A stretch of 64,000 nucleotides of DNA from Allostella sp. ATCC 35155 (GTDB taxonomy: Bacteria; Pseudomonadota; Alphaproteobacteria; ATCC43930; Allostellaceae): NCBI GenBank assembly GCA_006738865.1, contig AP019701.1:4971974-5035973 (forward strand). The letters are read 5' to 3'. The notes beneath the pieces are model-generated. The model had not been told where the DNA came from, ran no database searches, and was given only the letters and a program-made list of their open reading frames with translations. Positions 36,020-44,739 of the stretch are shown piece by piece. Positions within the stretch are counted from its first letter, which is position 1. Each line of letters begins with the position of its first letter. The translations under genes and the position numbers were made by a program.

Positions 36020-37339
36020 TCAGGCCGCTTCCGGCTTCGGCAGCATGGGCGCTGCGGTCGGCATCTGCCAGCGCAGGCCGTCGACGGCGCCGCAAGCCGG
36101 ACAGGCGATGGTCCAGGCCGGCTGGACAGTGCCGCACGAGCCGCAGGTCCAGGCCTCCGACGGCGGCGCGTCGGCGGCCAGGCGCAGCCATTTCTGGGCC
36201 GTCAGCGGATCGTCGCTCTCGCCCTCCTCGACTTCGGCCATCAGGGCATAGGCCCGCGAGGACGGCCGCTCGGCGATCACCGCCTCGAGCTTCTGCCGCG
36301 CCTCGCCCCACAGTCCGGCGCGCAACGCCGCCACGGCCTGGGCCATGCGGCTTTCCACGTGATCGGGCGCACCGGCCACCAGCCGGTCGACCCGCCGCGC
36401 CGCGTCGACCGGATCGGCCGTCGGGGCGAGGCCGACATAGGCCGCCACGACCTCGGGATGGGGCGCCAGCGGCCAAGCCTTCTCGGCCACCCGTTCGGCC
36501 TTGCGCTGGCGACCGTTGACGCCCAGCAGCCGGACGTAGGCGGCCGTCGCCGGGGCGAAGGCGCGGTCCTCGTCATGGGCGCGGGACGCGAAGTCGCCCG
36601 CGTCACGCGGACGGTCGTCGGCCTCCGCCGCCCGGGCCTGCTCCAGCAGCACCGCTGCCCGGCGATGCCGCGCCTCGGCGGCCGGCAGCACCCGGCGACG
36701 CTGCGCCTCGGCCAGCACCGCCTCGGCGCCGCGCCATTGCCCGGCCCGGGTCTCCAGCTCGAACAGCGTCGTCAGCACCCACGGCGTGTCCGGCCGCAGA
36801 CGCCGGGCCCGCCGGGCGAGTTCGAGCGCCGCCTCGCTGTCGCCCGCCCGCATGGCCTGCATCAGGAGGCCGCGCAGGCCGAGAAACTCCGTCTCGCGGC
36901 GATCGAGCATCGCGGTGAAGTAGCGCCGGGCCGCAGCCTCGTCGCCGTTCAACTGAGCCGCCTGGGCCGACAGGAGCATGGTCAGCGGCGGCTCGTCGAG
37001 CAGCACGTCCGCCCGGCGCGCCTGGCGTGTCGCCTCGTCGGGATCGCCGGCGGCGACCGCGACCATGCCCAGCGTCAGCGACTGGTAGCCGCGCCGGCGG
37101 CGGCGCTCCCTGGACCAGGCACGCCAGCGCCTGGGAATCCGGACGAACCATCCGAGAAAACGCAGGCCGAGTGCGAAGGCGAGCGCGAGGGCCGCGGTGA
37201 CGACGAGCAGGATCGCGACCGAAGTGTCGACCCGCCAGCCCTGCCAGCGGATGGCGATGTGCCCCGGCCGGTCGGCGACCCAGACGGCCCCCGCGACGAC
37301 GAGAGCGGCGAGCGCGACGAAGAGCAGCAGGCGACGCAT
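36020..37339 (-). CDS. hemY: HemY-like TPR membrane protein with C-terminal zinc ribbon
   Basis: A 439-residue protein of the alphaproteobacterial HemY (COG3898) type. Two N-terminal membrane segments (about 3-23 and 40-65) precede a long helical TPR region. The C-terminus carries a two-CxxC zinc ribbon (Cys at about 399, 402, 413, 416), an arrangement reminiscent of the LapB rubredoxin-like end. Despite the name this is not protoporphyrinogen oxidase; its exact role is unsettled. It closes the hemC-hemD-mic60-hemY block, four bases after the preceding stop. Confidence 0.9.
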   Translation of the reverse strand: MRRLLLFVALAALVVAGAVWVADRPGHIAIRWQGWRVDTSVAILLVVTAALALAFALGLRFLGWFVRIPRRWRAWSRERRRRRGYQSLTLGMVAVAAGDPDEATRQARRADVLLDEPPLTMLLSAQAAQLNGDEAAARRYFTAMLDRRETEFLGLRGLLMQAMRAGDSEAALELARRARRLRPDTPWVLTTLFELETRAGQWRGAEAVLAEAQRRRVLPAAEARHRRAAVLLEQARAAEADDRPRDAGDFASRAHDEDRAFAPATAAYVRLLGVNGRQRKAERVAEKAWPLAPHPEVVAAYVGLAPTADPVDAARRVDRLVAGAPDHVESRMAQAVAALRAGLWGEARQKLEAVIAERPSSRAYALMAEVEEGESDDPLTAQKWLRLAADAPPSEAWTCGSCGTVQPAWTIACPACGAVDGLRWQMPTAAPMLPKPEAA

Positions 37340-37343
37340 CGGA

Positions 37344-39050
37344 TCAGCGGTCCTGGCCGAGGATGGCCGCAACGCGGCGGGCGGCCCGCGTCGTCGCGGT
37401 GTCGACCGCGCGCCGGGCCTCGGCATCGGCGAGCCATTGCGGCGCGGCCCGGGATACCGCGTCGCGGATGGGTGCCAGCGCCTCGAGGGCGGCCGCGACG
37501 TCGCGCGCGGCCAGCGCCTTCTCCGCGGTCGCGACATGCGCGTCGGGCGTGCCGGCGACCGGCTGCTCGACGCGACGCACGGTCAGGACCGAGGACATGC
37601 GCTCGACGGTCCGGTCGACCCAGTCCCCATCCGGCGTCCGGCGCGCCGCCTGGATGATCGCCGCGGACTGCAGGTCGAAGCGGCGCGCGATCTGGCCGGC
37701 GTCGGGCACGCCTTTGTCGGCGTAAGGCGCCAGCGCCTCGATGGCCTCCTTCGCGGCGGCATCCTCGGCGAGCGCGGCCCGTGCCGCTTCGAGTTCTCCC
37801 GGGAAGGGCCCGCGCTCGGCGGCATTGCGCAGGGCGGTGACGGCAACGAGGGCCCGTTCGCCGATGCGGTCGCGCAGCCGATTGTCGCGCATCGCCGTCT
37901 CGGTCTCGGCGAGGCGGCGGGTCAGGCCGTCGATCATGCCGCGGATGCGCTGGACTTCGGCGGTCAGCGCCGGGTCGGAAGTCGGGCGTTCGGACAGGCG
38001 CGCGATGTCCGCCTGGAGGCGGCGAATCGCATCCGAAAGCGGAGCCGTGTCCGGCGGCGGGCGGCGCTCCAGCGCACCAATCCGGGCCTCCAGCGGCCCC
38101 AGATCGACCGTCGCGGCGGGGGCTCGTCCGTCGAGGCCGAAGATTCCGCGCCACAGTGGCGCCGACAGGCCGATCGCCAGGGCGACGAGCGCCGCAACCG
38201 CCACGGTCGCCGCGAGGCTGACCGTGGCACGGGTCGGTGCCGGTGCGGCGGCGGGCGCGGGAGGCGGCGCTTCCACCGCTCCGTTCGCGGCCGGTTCCGG
38301 CTCCTTCATCGCGGTCTCCTTGTCGTTCGGCCGGTCGCTCTCGACGAGGCGCAGGAGCGTCGGCAGGTTCGGTTCCTCGGCGACGCGCACGGCGCGCCAT
38401 GGCAGAGGCGATGCCGCCTCCGCCACCGCCGGACTGAGGCAGTAGGCGACCGGCAGGCGCGGCAAGATGCCCTCCCCGGCGTCTTTCGCCAGTGCGACGA
38501 ATCGCTCCGCCGTGCGCGGCGAGAACAGCAGAACCCCGTCGAGGGTTCCCTCCGTGAGCGCGGCACGGGCGGCTGCCGGAATCTCCCCGACGGGCTCCGC
38601 ACGGTAGAGCACGACCCGGCGGACCGCGAAACCCCGCTCGGCCAGGGCGGCCGCGAGGTCGCCGGCCACCGCCTCGCCGGAGGCGTGGAGCAGCGGTTGC
38701 GGGCCCGGCTCGAACCGCTCCGCGACGAGCCGGACGAGCGCCGCCTGGTCGCCGTCGGCCGAATGAACCTCGGCGAACCCGGCATCGCGGGCAGCAGCCT
38801 CGGTCGCGGGGCCGACCGCCAGGACCGGCCAATCGCGCCGAGCATGGAGGGCGGCAAAGGCGGCAACGCCATTGGCGCTGGTGAAGAGCAGGGCGCGCAC
38901 GCCCTCCAGTGCCGCCGGAAGCTGCTCTGCGCCCTTGGGCTCGGGCACGATCCGCAGCATCGGCGCCACGATCGCCTCGATGCCGAGCGCGGCCAGCCCC
39001 GCCGCCATGGCCTGCGAGTCGGCCTCCGGCCGGGTGACGAGAACCCGCAT
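37344..39050 (-). CDS. hemD: Uroporphyrinogen-III synthase fused to a mitofilin (Mic60)-like protein
   Basis: A single 568-residue frame. Residues 1-245 are HemD (VTRPEADSQAMAAGL, LLFTSANGVAAF, VLLFSPRTAERF), which closes and inverts hydroxymethylbilane to uroporphyrinogen III. From about 248 it continues as a Mic60-like protein: Ala/Pro-rich stretch, one membrane segment (about 275-297), coiled-coil region and C-terminal mitofilin-type domain. Usually these are two adjacent genes. Codon 248 is ATG (38309), preceded by AAGGAGACCGCG, so a separate Mic60-like protein of 321 residues can also be made. Overlaps the hemC stop by one base. Confidence 0.88.
   Translation of the reverse strand: MRVLVTRPEADSQAMAAGLAALGIEAIVAPMLRIVPEPKGAEQLPAALEGVRALLFTSANGVAAFAALHARRDWPVLAVGPATEAAARDAGFAEVHSADGDQAALVRLVAERFEPGPQPLLHASGEAVAGDLAAALAERGFAVRRVVLYRAEPVGEIPAAARAALTEGTLDGVLLFSPRTAERFVALAKDAGEGILPRLPVAYCLSPAVAEAASPLPWRAVRVAEEPNLPTLLRLVESDRPNDKETAMKEPEPAANGAVEAPPPAPAAAPAPTRATVSLAATVAVAALVALAIGLSAPLWRGIFGLDGRAPAATVDLGPLEARIGALERRPPPDTAPLSDAIRRLQADIARLSERPTSDPALTAEVQRIRGMIDGLTRRLAETETAMRDNRLRDRIGERALVAVTALRNAAERGPFPGELEAARAALAEDAAAKEAIEALAPYADKGVPDAGQIARRFDLQSAAIIQAARRTPDGDWVDRTVERMSSVLTVRRVEQPVAGTPDAHVATAEKALAARDVAAALEALAPIRDAVSRAAPQWLADAEARRAVDTATTRAARRVAAILGQDR
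38307..38323 (-). promoter_or_regulatory. Internal ribosome binding site and ATG for a free Mic60-like protein
   Basis: GACAAGGAGACCGCGATG on the minus strand places a near-ideal Shine-Dalgarno 6-7 bases before an in-frame ATG at 38309, exactly at the HemD/Mic60 junction. Confidence 0.6.
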
Positions 39051-39967
39051 CAGGCGAGAAACTCCGCCCGGCGGCGGAGTTCGCGGCCGCCCTCGCGGCC
39101 GAGCCGTTCGGCATCCGCGGCCGCGCCGGACCAGCGGCCGGTCACGACGCGGCTGCCGTCGGGGGCGGCGACGAGCCCGCGCAGGACGAGGTTGCCGCTG
39201 CCGTCCGGTTCCGCCAGCGCGGCGATCGGCGTGCGGCAGGACCCGTCGAGAACGGCGAGGAGGGCGCGCTCGGCCGCGACGGCCGTCAGCGTCGCCCGGT
39301 CGGCGATCCGGCGCAGAAGCGCAGCCGTGTGTTCGTCGTCCGCGCGCCGCTCGATGCCGATCGCGCCCTGGGCCACCGCCGGCAGCATCGCATCCGGCTC
39401 CATCACCTGGGTCGCCACCGCGGCCTTGCCGAGCCGCAGGAGCCCGGCCAGCGCCAGCACGGTCGCGGCCGCCTGGCCGTCCGCGAGCTTCGCCAGGCGG
39501 GTGTCGACATTGCCGCGGAAGGGAACGACGCGGAGATCGGGGCGACGGTGCAGAATCTGGGCTTGTCGGCGCAGCGAAGCGGTGCCGACGACCGCGCCCG
39601 ACGGCAACGCCTCGATGCCGCCCGGCGCCGTCGCCACCAGCGCGTCCCTCGGGTCGGCGCGCGGCAGCATGGCGTCGATGACGAGACCTTCCGGCAGGAG
39701 CGTCGGCATGTCCTTCATCGAATGGACCGCGAGGTCGATCCCGCCGCCGGCGAGCTGTTCCTCGATCTCCTTGGTGAAGAGACCCTTGCCGCCGATCTCG
39801 GACAGGGTGCGATCCTGCACCCGGTCGCCGGTCGTGCGGATGACGACGATCTCGATGGCGCCCTCGGCCGCCAGATCCGGCACCGCCGCGGCGAGCGCCG
39901 CCTGCACCGCGCGCGCCTGCCAGAGGGCGAGCGGGCTGCCGCGTGTGCCGATGCGCAAGCGTTCCAT
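39050..39967 (-). CDS. hemC: Hydroxymethylbilane synthase (porphobilinogen deaminase)
   Basis: Polymerises four porphobilinogens. The 305-residue product has IGTRGSPLALWQA at the N-terminus, the conserved SEIGGKGLFTKEIE, AVHSMKDMPT, GTASLRRQAQ and RGNVDTRLAKL, and the cofactor-attachment cysteine in LDGSCRTPI. It is first in the haem operon, and its TGA shares a base with the hemD start. Confidence 0.97.
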   Translation of the reverse strand: MERLRIGTRGSPLALWQARAVQAALAAAVPDLAAEGAIEIVVIRTTGDRVQDRTLSEIGGKGLFTKEIEEQLAGGGIDLAVHSMKDMPTLLPEGLVIDAMLPRADPRDALVATAPGGIEALPSGAVVGTASLRRQAQILHRRPDLRVVPFRGNVDTRLAKLADGQAAATVLALAGLLRLGKAAVATQVMEPDAMLPAVAQGAIGIERRADDEHTAALLRRIADRATLTAVAAERALLAVLDGSCRTPIAALAEPDGSGNLVLRGLVAAPDGSRVVTGRWSGAAADAERLGREGGRELRRRAEFLA

Positions 39968-40071
39968 GCGGGAGGGTTTAAGCGGCCCCGGCAGGGTTGA
40001 AAAGCCGTCTCTGCTGTCGCATGTCGACGCGGGGCCCCCGTCGGCGCCCATCCTGCGAAAGGAAATCCACG

Positions 40072-40767
40072 ATGATCGAGCTCTACACCTGGCCCACCCC
40101 GAACGGCCAGAAGGTGCACATCATGCTGGAGGAGACGGGCCTGCCCTATACCGTCCACCCGATCAACATCGGCGTCGGCGAGCAGTTCGATCCGGGCTTC
40201 CTCAAGATCAGCCCGAACAACAAGATGCCGGCGATCGTCGACACCGAGGGGCCCGACGGCCAGCCGATCCCGATCTTCGAATCGGGCGCCATCCTGATGT
40301 ATCTCGGGGAGAAGACGGGACGCTTCTATCCCCAGGCCCCGCGCGAGCGCTGGCTCGTGACGCAGTGGGTCATGTTCCAGATGGCCAGCGTCGGGCCGAT
40401 GTTCGGCCAGCGCGGCCATTTCCGCAACTACGCGCCCGAGAAGATCGCCTACGCGATCGACCGCTACTCCAACGAGGCCAGTCGCATCTGCGGCGTCATG
40501 GATCGCCGCCTCGGCGAGAGCGCCTACCTGGCCGGCGCCGACTACACGATCGCCGACATGGCCTGCTATCCCTGGCTCGCCTCCTACAAGGCGGGCGAGG
40601 GGCCGGTCGCCGAATTTGCCAACCTGTCGCGCTGGATGGATGCGATCGCCGCAAGGCCGGCGACCGAACGCGGCATGAAGCTGCTGTCGGAGCGTCGCCG
40701 GCAGGGGCCGATCGACGAGAAGCAGCGCGCGATCCTGTTCGGCAACGAGCAGTACGCCCGGCGCTAG
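40072..40767 (+). CDS. Glutathione S-transferase family protein (Nu/YfcG-like)
   Basis: A 231-residue GST. The N-terminal thioredoxin-like domain starts MIELYTWPTPNGQKVHIMLEE and includes SPNNKMPAI and FESGAILMYLGEKTG, the pattern of YfcG/YghU-type Nu-class enzymes that reduce disulfides with glutathione. The C-terminal helical domain has ADYTIADMACYPW. GAAAGGAA precedes the start. It is divergent from hemC. Confidence 0.92.
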   Translation: MIELYTWPTPNGQKVHIMLEETGLPYTVHPINIGVGEQFDPGFLKISPNNKMPAIVDTEGPDGQPIPIFESGAILMYLGEKTGRFYPQAPRERWLVTQWVMFQMASVGPMFGQRGHFRNYAPEKIAYAIDRYSNEASRICGVMDRRLGESAYLAGADYTIADMACYPWLASYKAGEGPVAEFANLSRWMDAIAARPATERGMKLLSERRRQGPIDEKQRAILFGNEQYARR

Positions 40768-41528
40768 CCCTGCGGCCGCTCGCCCACCCGGTACCAGTAG
40801 CGATGGCTCTCGCGGAAGCCGAGGCCGGCATAGAGGGCGCGGGCGGGCGCATTGCCGGCTACCACCTGGAGGTAGGCGCAGGACGCCCCCTGCCGCCGCC
40901 CCCAGGCGAGGAGGGAGCGGGTCATCGCGAGGCCGAGCCCTGCCCTGCGGCGGCCCGGGTCCACGGCAATCTCGAAGAGCCCGACGAGATCGCCCTCGAC
41001 CACCGCCAGCCCGCAGGCGGCGGGCGACCCGTCGCGCAGCAACAGGCCGAAGGCGGCCTGCGGCACCATCCGTTCCAGCATGGCGCGCAGGGTCGGACGG
41101 GTCGCCGCCGGCTCCTGCTGGAGGATGCTGGCGGGCTCGACCCAGTCGGCTGCCCTGCCGAGATCGTGGAATCCGGGGTCGGCGGCGACATCCATGGCCG
41201 AGAGATCGGCGGTCTCGACCACCGTCTCGTCGATGCGGCGATAGGCGCGCGCCTCCAGGATCGGCTCGAGGGGTGCCGGCGACAGCGGCGAGAGGCGGAA
41301 GATCGGCGCCCGGCCGGCCGCCCGGTAGAGCTGTTCTACGCGATCGACCCGCGGCGCGAGATCGCGGTTTTCCTCGTGGAGGGGGCCATAGATGGGGTTG
41401 GCGGAGTTGGCGCGCTTGGTGAAGCCATCGGCGAAGCGCACCACCCATCCGTCGACCAGGGCGACCCGCAAAGCCGGCCAGGCGTTCAGCCCCGCCTCCT
41501 CCAGGCGGAGGACAGCCGGCCGGCCCAT
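40764..41528 (-). CDS. GNAT-family N-acetyltransferase (two-domain)
   Basis: A 254-residue protein whose C-terminal half is a GNAT domain: LFEIAVDPGRRRAGLGLAMT is the acetyl-CoA motif and NAPARALYAGLGFRESHRYWYR the end. The N-terminal half begins with a substrate-side domain (LNAWPALRVALVDGWVVRFADG). It overlaps the GST gene end by four bases and the DUF350 stop by one base, so it is translated with the DUF350 gene. Substrate unknown. Confidence 0.88.
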   Translation of the reverse strand: MGRPAVLRLEEAGLNAWPALRVALVDGWVVRFADGFTKRANSANPIYGPLHEENRDLAPRVDRVEQLYRAAGRAPIFRLSPLSPAPLEPILEARAYRRIDETVVETADLSAMDVAADPGFHDLGRAADWVEPASILQQEPAATRPTLRAMLERMVPQAAFGLLLRDGSPAACGLAVVEGDLVGLFEIAVDPGRRRAGLGLAMTRSLLAWGRRQGASCAYLQVVAGNAPARALYAGLGFRESHRYWYRVGERPQG

Positions 41529-41941
41529 CAGTAGGTCATGCAGGCGGCGTTGAGGATGCCGGCGGTGACGGCGATGCCCGCCAGGAAGGTGCCGTGCGCG
41601 GTATCGCCGGCCTCGATCCTGGCGCTGAGGCCGGGCTTCAGCACCCGGGTCACGAGGTAGGCCCCGATCTGAACGACCAGCACCACCAGCGCCCAGATCG
41701 CCATGTCGATCAGGTTCTGGCTGTGGATGATGACGCTGGCGAAGGGGATGGCGAAGCCGACGGCCGCGCCGGAGAGGCTGATCGCCGCCGCATTGTTGCC
41801 GGTCCGGATGAGCGCCCATTCGCGGTGCGGCGTGACCAGCGTGTAGAGGAAGAGGAAGAGGGCCGTCAGCAGCACCGCCGAGCCGAAATAGGCCAGGAAG
41901 TTCGGCAGCGTCTCAAGATAGTTCGACTTCATTTCGAGCAT
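41528..41941 (-). CDS. DUF350 membrane protein (YjfL-like)
   Basis: A 137-residue integral membrane protein with four hydrophobic segments. The segment ISLSGAAVGFAIPFASVI is typical of DUF350. It lies directly after a glutathionylspermidine-synthase-like gene and a DUF1190 gene, the same partners as in the enterobacterial yjf cluster. Function is not established. Confidence 0.9.
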   Translation of the reverse strand: MLEMKSNYLETLPNFLAYFGSAVLLTALFLFLYTLVTPHREWALIRTGNNAAAISLSGAAVGFAIPFASVIIHSQNLIDMAIWALVVLVVQIGAYLVTRVLKPGLSARIEAGDTAHGTFLAGIAVTAGILNAACMTY

Positions 41942-41965
41942 CGTCCACCCCCTCGCGGCGCCCGG

Positions 41966-43081
41966 TCAGGCGAAATAGTGCGGAACGAACCGGCTGCCGT
42001 CCCGGGTGATCGGGCCGTCATCCTCGCGGATGCCGATGCCGGCCGACTGGGACGCCACCACCCAGGAGCCGAACACGGGGTAGCCGCCCTCCGTCTTCGG
42101 CAGACGGTGGAGCGCCTGATAGACGAAACCCTCGGCGCCGTAGGGCCCGTCCGAAGACTCGCCGCCCACGATCTCGACATTGGCGCCTTCGCGCCCGAGG
42201 ATCGGCTTGCGCACCTGCGGACCCGCGATCGCGCCCGGCTCGAACGACGCCTCGAGCAGGTTGGGGTGGCCGGGCGCCATCTCCCACAGCAGCGGCAGCA
42301 TCGCCTTGTTGGACAGCACCATCTTCCAGGCCGGCTCGATCATCTGCACCCGCGACGGGCCGATGTTCTGGCCGAACTCCTCGTCCAGCAGCCATTCCCA
42401 GGGATAGAGCTTGAACAGGGTGCGGATCGGCTGGTCGTCGACATCGAGGAACCCGAGGCCGTTCCAGCCGATCTCGTCGATATGCAGGAACGCCGTCGAC
42501 AGGCCTGCCTGGGAGGCGGTGTCCCGCAGGTACTCGACCGTGCCGAAATCCTCGGCGTGATCGCGCACGCAGGTGAAATGCACGGGGTTGCGAATGCCGA
42601 AGCGTCCCCAGGCGTCGATCAGCCGGTCATGGATCGAGTTGAACTGGTCGGTCCCGGGCTTGACCGTCTCCATCCACTCCCACTGCACGACGGCCGCTTC
42701 GAACAGGGAGGTCGGCGTGTCGGCGTTGTACTCCAGCATCCGCGGCGGCCCTTCGCCGTCCCAGGACAGGTCGAACCGGCCGATCAGGTTCCGGTCGCCG
42801 CGCTTCCAGCTCGCCTCGACCAGACCTGCCGCGTCGTCCGACAGGCGCAGCCGCTCATAGTCGCCCGCCGAGACCACACGGTCGACCAGCGCCATGCACA
42901 TCTGCTCGAGCTCGTTGGTCGCCTCCTCGATCCCGTCGACGGCTTCGGCGGTCAAGGCATAGCAGGCGGTCTCGTCCCAGTACGGCACGCCGTCCGAGGT
43001 GTGGAACGAGAAACCGAGCCCCTCCGCCCGCCGCCGCCAGTCGACGCGCGGCACCAGCCGCTCCCGGCGGAAGCCGGTCAT
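41966..43081 (-). CDS. Glutathionylspermidine synthase-like ATP-grasp protein (YgiC/YjfC type)
   Basis: A 371-residue protein of the preATP-grasp/GspS-C family. Landmarks are FHTSDGVPYWDETACYALT, RFDLSWDGEGPPRMLEYNADTPTSLFE, LFKLYPWEWLLDEEF and the C-terminal YPVFGSWVVASQSAGIGIREDDG. It lacks the amidase domain of true bifunctional GspS. The family probably ligates an amine or peptide to a carboxylate; the substrate is not known. Seven bases follow the DUF1190 stop. Confidence 0.92.
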   Translation of the reverse strand: MTGFRRERLVPRVDWRRRAEGLGFSFHTSDGVPYWDETACYALTAEAVDGIEEATNELEQMCMALVDRVVSAGDYERLRLSDDAAGLVEASWKRGDRNLIGRFDLSWDGEGPPRMLEYNADTPTSLFEAAVVQWEWMETVKPGTDQFNSIHDRLIDAWGRFGIRNPVHFTCVRDHAEDFGTVEYLRDTASQAGLSTAFLHIDEIGWNGLGFLDVDDQPIRTLFKLYPWEWLLDEEFGQNIGPSRVQMIEPAWKMVLSNKAMLPLLWEMAPGHPNLLEASFEPGAIAGPQVRKPILGREGANVEIVGGESSDGPYGAEGFVYQALHRLPKTEGGYPVFGSWVVASQSAGIGIREDDGPITRDGSRFVPHYFA

Positions 43082-43088
43082 GACGGGG

Positions 43089-43682
43089 TCAGGAGCCGGA
43101 GCCGGAGGACATGCGCGTCGCGCTCGAGCCGAAGCCGCTGCGCCGCGTCGACGAGGCCGCGTCGCTGCGGGCCGAGGCCGGCGTCGCCACGGAGCCGCCG
43201 GACGGGTTCCAGGTGCCGATGCTGCGCCCGCTGGCGCCGCCGGAATAGGCGCGGTTCTGGGCGTCGCGATAGACGGGCTGGGCCGACTGGCCCATGCGGC
43301 TCATCATCTGGCCGCCGAGATAGCCGAGCATCAGCGGCATGAAGAAGCCGCCGCCGCTCGACTGCGCCGTCTGCTGACCCTGAGTCGTGGCCGCGGTCCC
43401 GGCCTGGGCGCCGTCGGGGGTCGGCGCGGTCGTGCAGTTGGCCGCGCCGAACTGCGCCTCGCACTGTTCCCGCGTGGTGAATTTCGGTGCCGTGCGGACA
43501 TGCTCCTTCTGCGCGACGGCGAACTGGTTGTCGCATGTGGCCGCGTCGAGCACCTTTCGGCACTCGCTCGCATCGCGGAAGAACTGTCCTTCGCTGGCGA
43601 CGGGGGTGTCGTCGCAGCCTGCCAGGCCGACGAGGCCGACCGTCCCGAGCAGGACGAGGCGGATGGATCGTGAGCGCTTCAT
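43089..43682 (-). CDS. DUF1190 lipoprotein (YgiB/YjfM-like)
   Basis: A 197-residue predicted lipoprotein: signal peptide with lipobox LAGC, then conserved cysteines in SECRKVLDAATCDNQF, EQCEAQFGAANC, and a Gly-rich patch GGGFFMPLMLGYLGGQMM. The C-terminal part is Ser/Gly/Ala-rich. It is first of the DUF1190 / ligase / DUF350 run. Confidence 0.9.
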   Translation of the reverse strand: MKRSRSIRLVLLGTVGLVGLAGCDDTPVASEGQFFRDASECRKVLDAATCDNQFAVAQKEHVRTAPKFTTREQCEAQFGAANCTTAPTPDGAQAGTAATTQGQQTAQSSGGGFFMPLMLGYLGGQMMSRMGQSAQPVYRDAQNRAYSGGASGRSIGTWNPSGGSVATPASARSDAASSTRRSGFGSSATRMSSGSGS

Positions 43683-43717
43683 GGTCCTGGCTCTCCCTGT
43701 CTTGGCGAGCGCTGCGT

Positions 43718-44689
43718 TCAGCGCAGGCTCTTGAACGATTCCGTCGCGGCGACCAACCGGCTGCGGATGCCGGGCTCCATCGCCGAATGCCCGGCATCGG
43801 GAACGATGGTGTAGCGCGCCTCCGGCCAGGCCCGGGCCAATTCGTCGGCCGTCACGATCGGGCACACCATGTCGTAGCGGCCCTGGACGATGACGGTCGG
43901 GATCTGCCGGATCCGGTCGATGCGGCGGACGAGATCATTCTCCGCCCCGTATACATGGTGCGTGAAGTAGTGCGCTTCTATCCGTGCCAGTCCCAGGGCC
44001 TTGCGATCCTCGCCGAAGGACGCGACCGTCTCGGGGCTGGGCAGGAGCGTCGAGCAGGCGCCCTCGTAAAGACTCCAGCTCCGCGCCGCCGGCATGTGCA
44101 CGGCCGGATCGGGATCCGTCAGCCGCTTGTAGTAGGCGCCGAGCAGATCGCCCCGCTCGGCCGGCGGCACGCCTTCGCAGAACTTGCGCCACGCCTCGGG
44201 ATAGACCGTGCGCATCCCGTAGAGGAACCAGTCGATCTCGCTGCGCCGGCAGAGGAAGATGCCGCGCAGCACGAGGCCGAGCACCCGGTCGGGATGCGCC
44301 GTCGCATAGGCCAGCGCGAGGGTCGATCCCCAGGAACCGCCGAAGACGACCCACTTGTCGATGCCGCGATGGACGCGCAGGCGCTCCATGTCGGCGACGA
44401 GCGCGTCGGTATCGTTGCCGTCGATCTCGCCCAGGGGCGTCGAGCGGCCCGAGCCGCGCTGGTCGAATACGACGATGCGGTAGTGCGCGGGATCGAAGAA
44501 GCGCCGGTGCGTCGGCGTCGCGCCGGCGCCGGGTCCCCCATGGACGAAGACCGCGGGAACGCCATCGGCGCGGCCGCTCTCTTCCCAGTACATGACATGC
44601 GGCGCGTCCAGGGCGAGCATGCCTGTGGCGTATGGCGCGATCTCGGGAAAGAGGTCGGCGCGCGCGGTTCCGGTGTCGGCGTTCGGCAT
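43718..44689 (-). CDS. pip: Proline iminopeptidase
   Basis: Alpha/beta-hydrolase of 323 residues (family S33) removing N-terminal proline. HGGPGAGA forms the oxyanion region, FDQRGSGRS is diagnostic, the nucleophile is in GGSWGSTLAL, and the C-terminal GRYDMVCP and DAGHSA give Asp and His. It ends 35 bases before the DUF1190 gene. Confidence 0.94.
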   Translation of the reverse strand: MPNADTGTARADLFPEIAPYATGMLALDAPHVMYWEESGRADGVPAVFVHGGPGAGATPTHRRFFDPAHYRIVVFDQRGSGRSTPLGEIDGNDTDALVADMERLRVHRGIDKWVVFGGSWGSTLALAYATAHPDRVLGLVLRGIFLCRRSEIDWFLYGMRTVYPEAWRKFCEGVPPAERGDLLGAYYKRLTDPDPAVHMPAARSWSLYEGACSTLLPSPETVASFGEDRKALGLARIEAHYFTHHVYGAENDLVRRIDRIRQIPTVIVQGRYDMVCPIVTADELARAWPEARYTIVPDAGHSAMEPGIRSRLVAATESFKSLR

Positions 44690-44739
44690 GCTCTTCTATT
44701 AGCGCAAGGTCCGGCCGAGGGCCAGAAGCGCCGGAGCCT

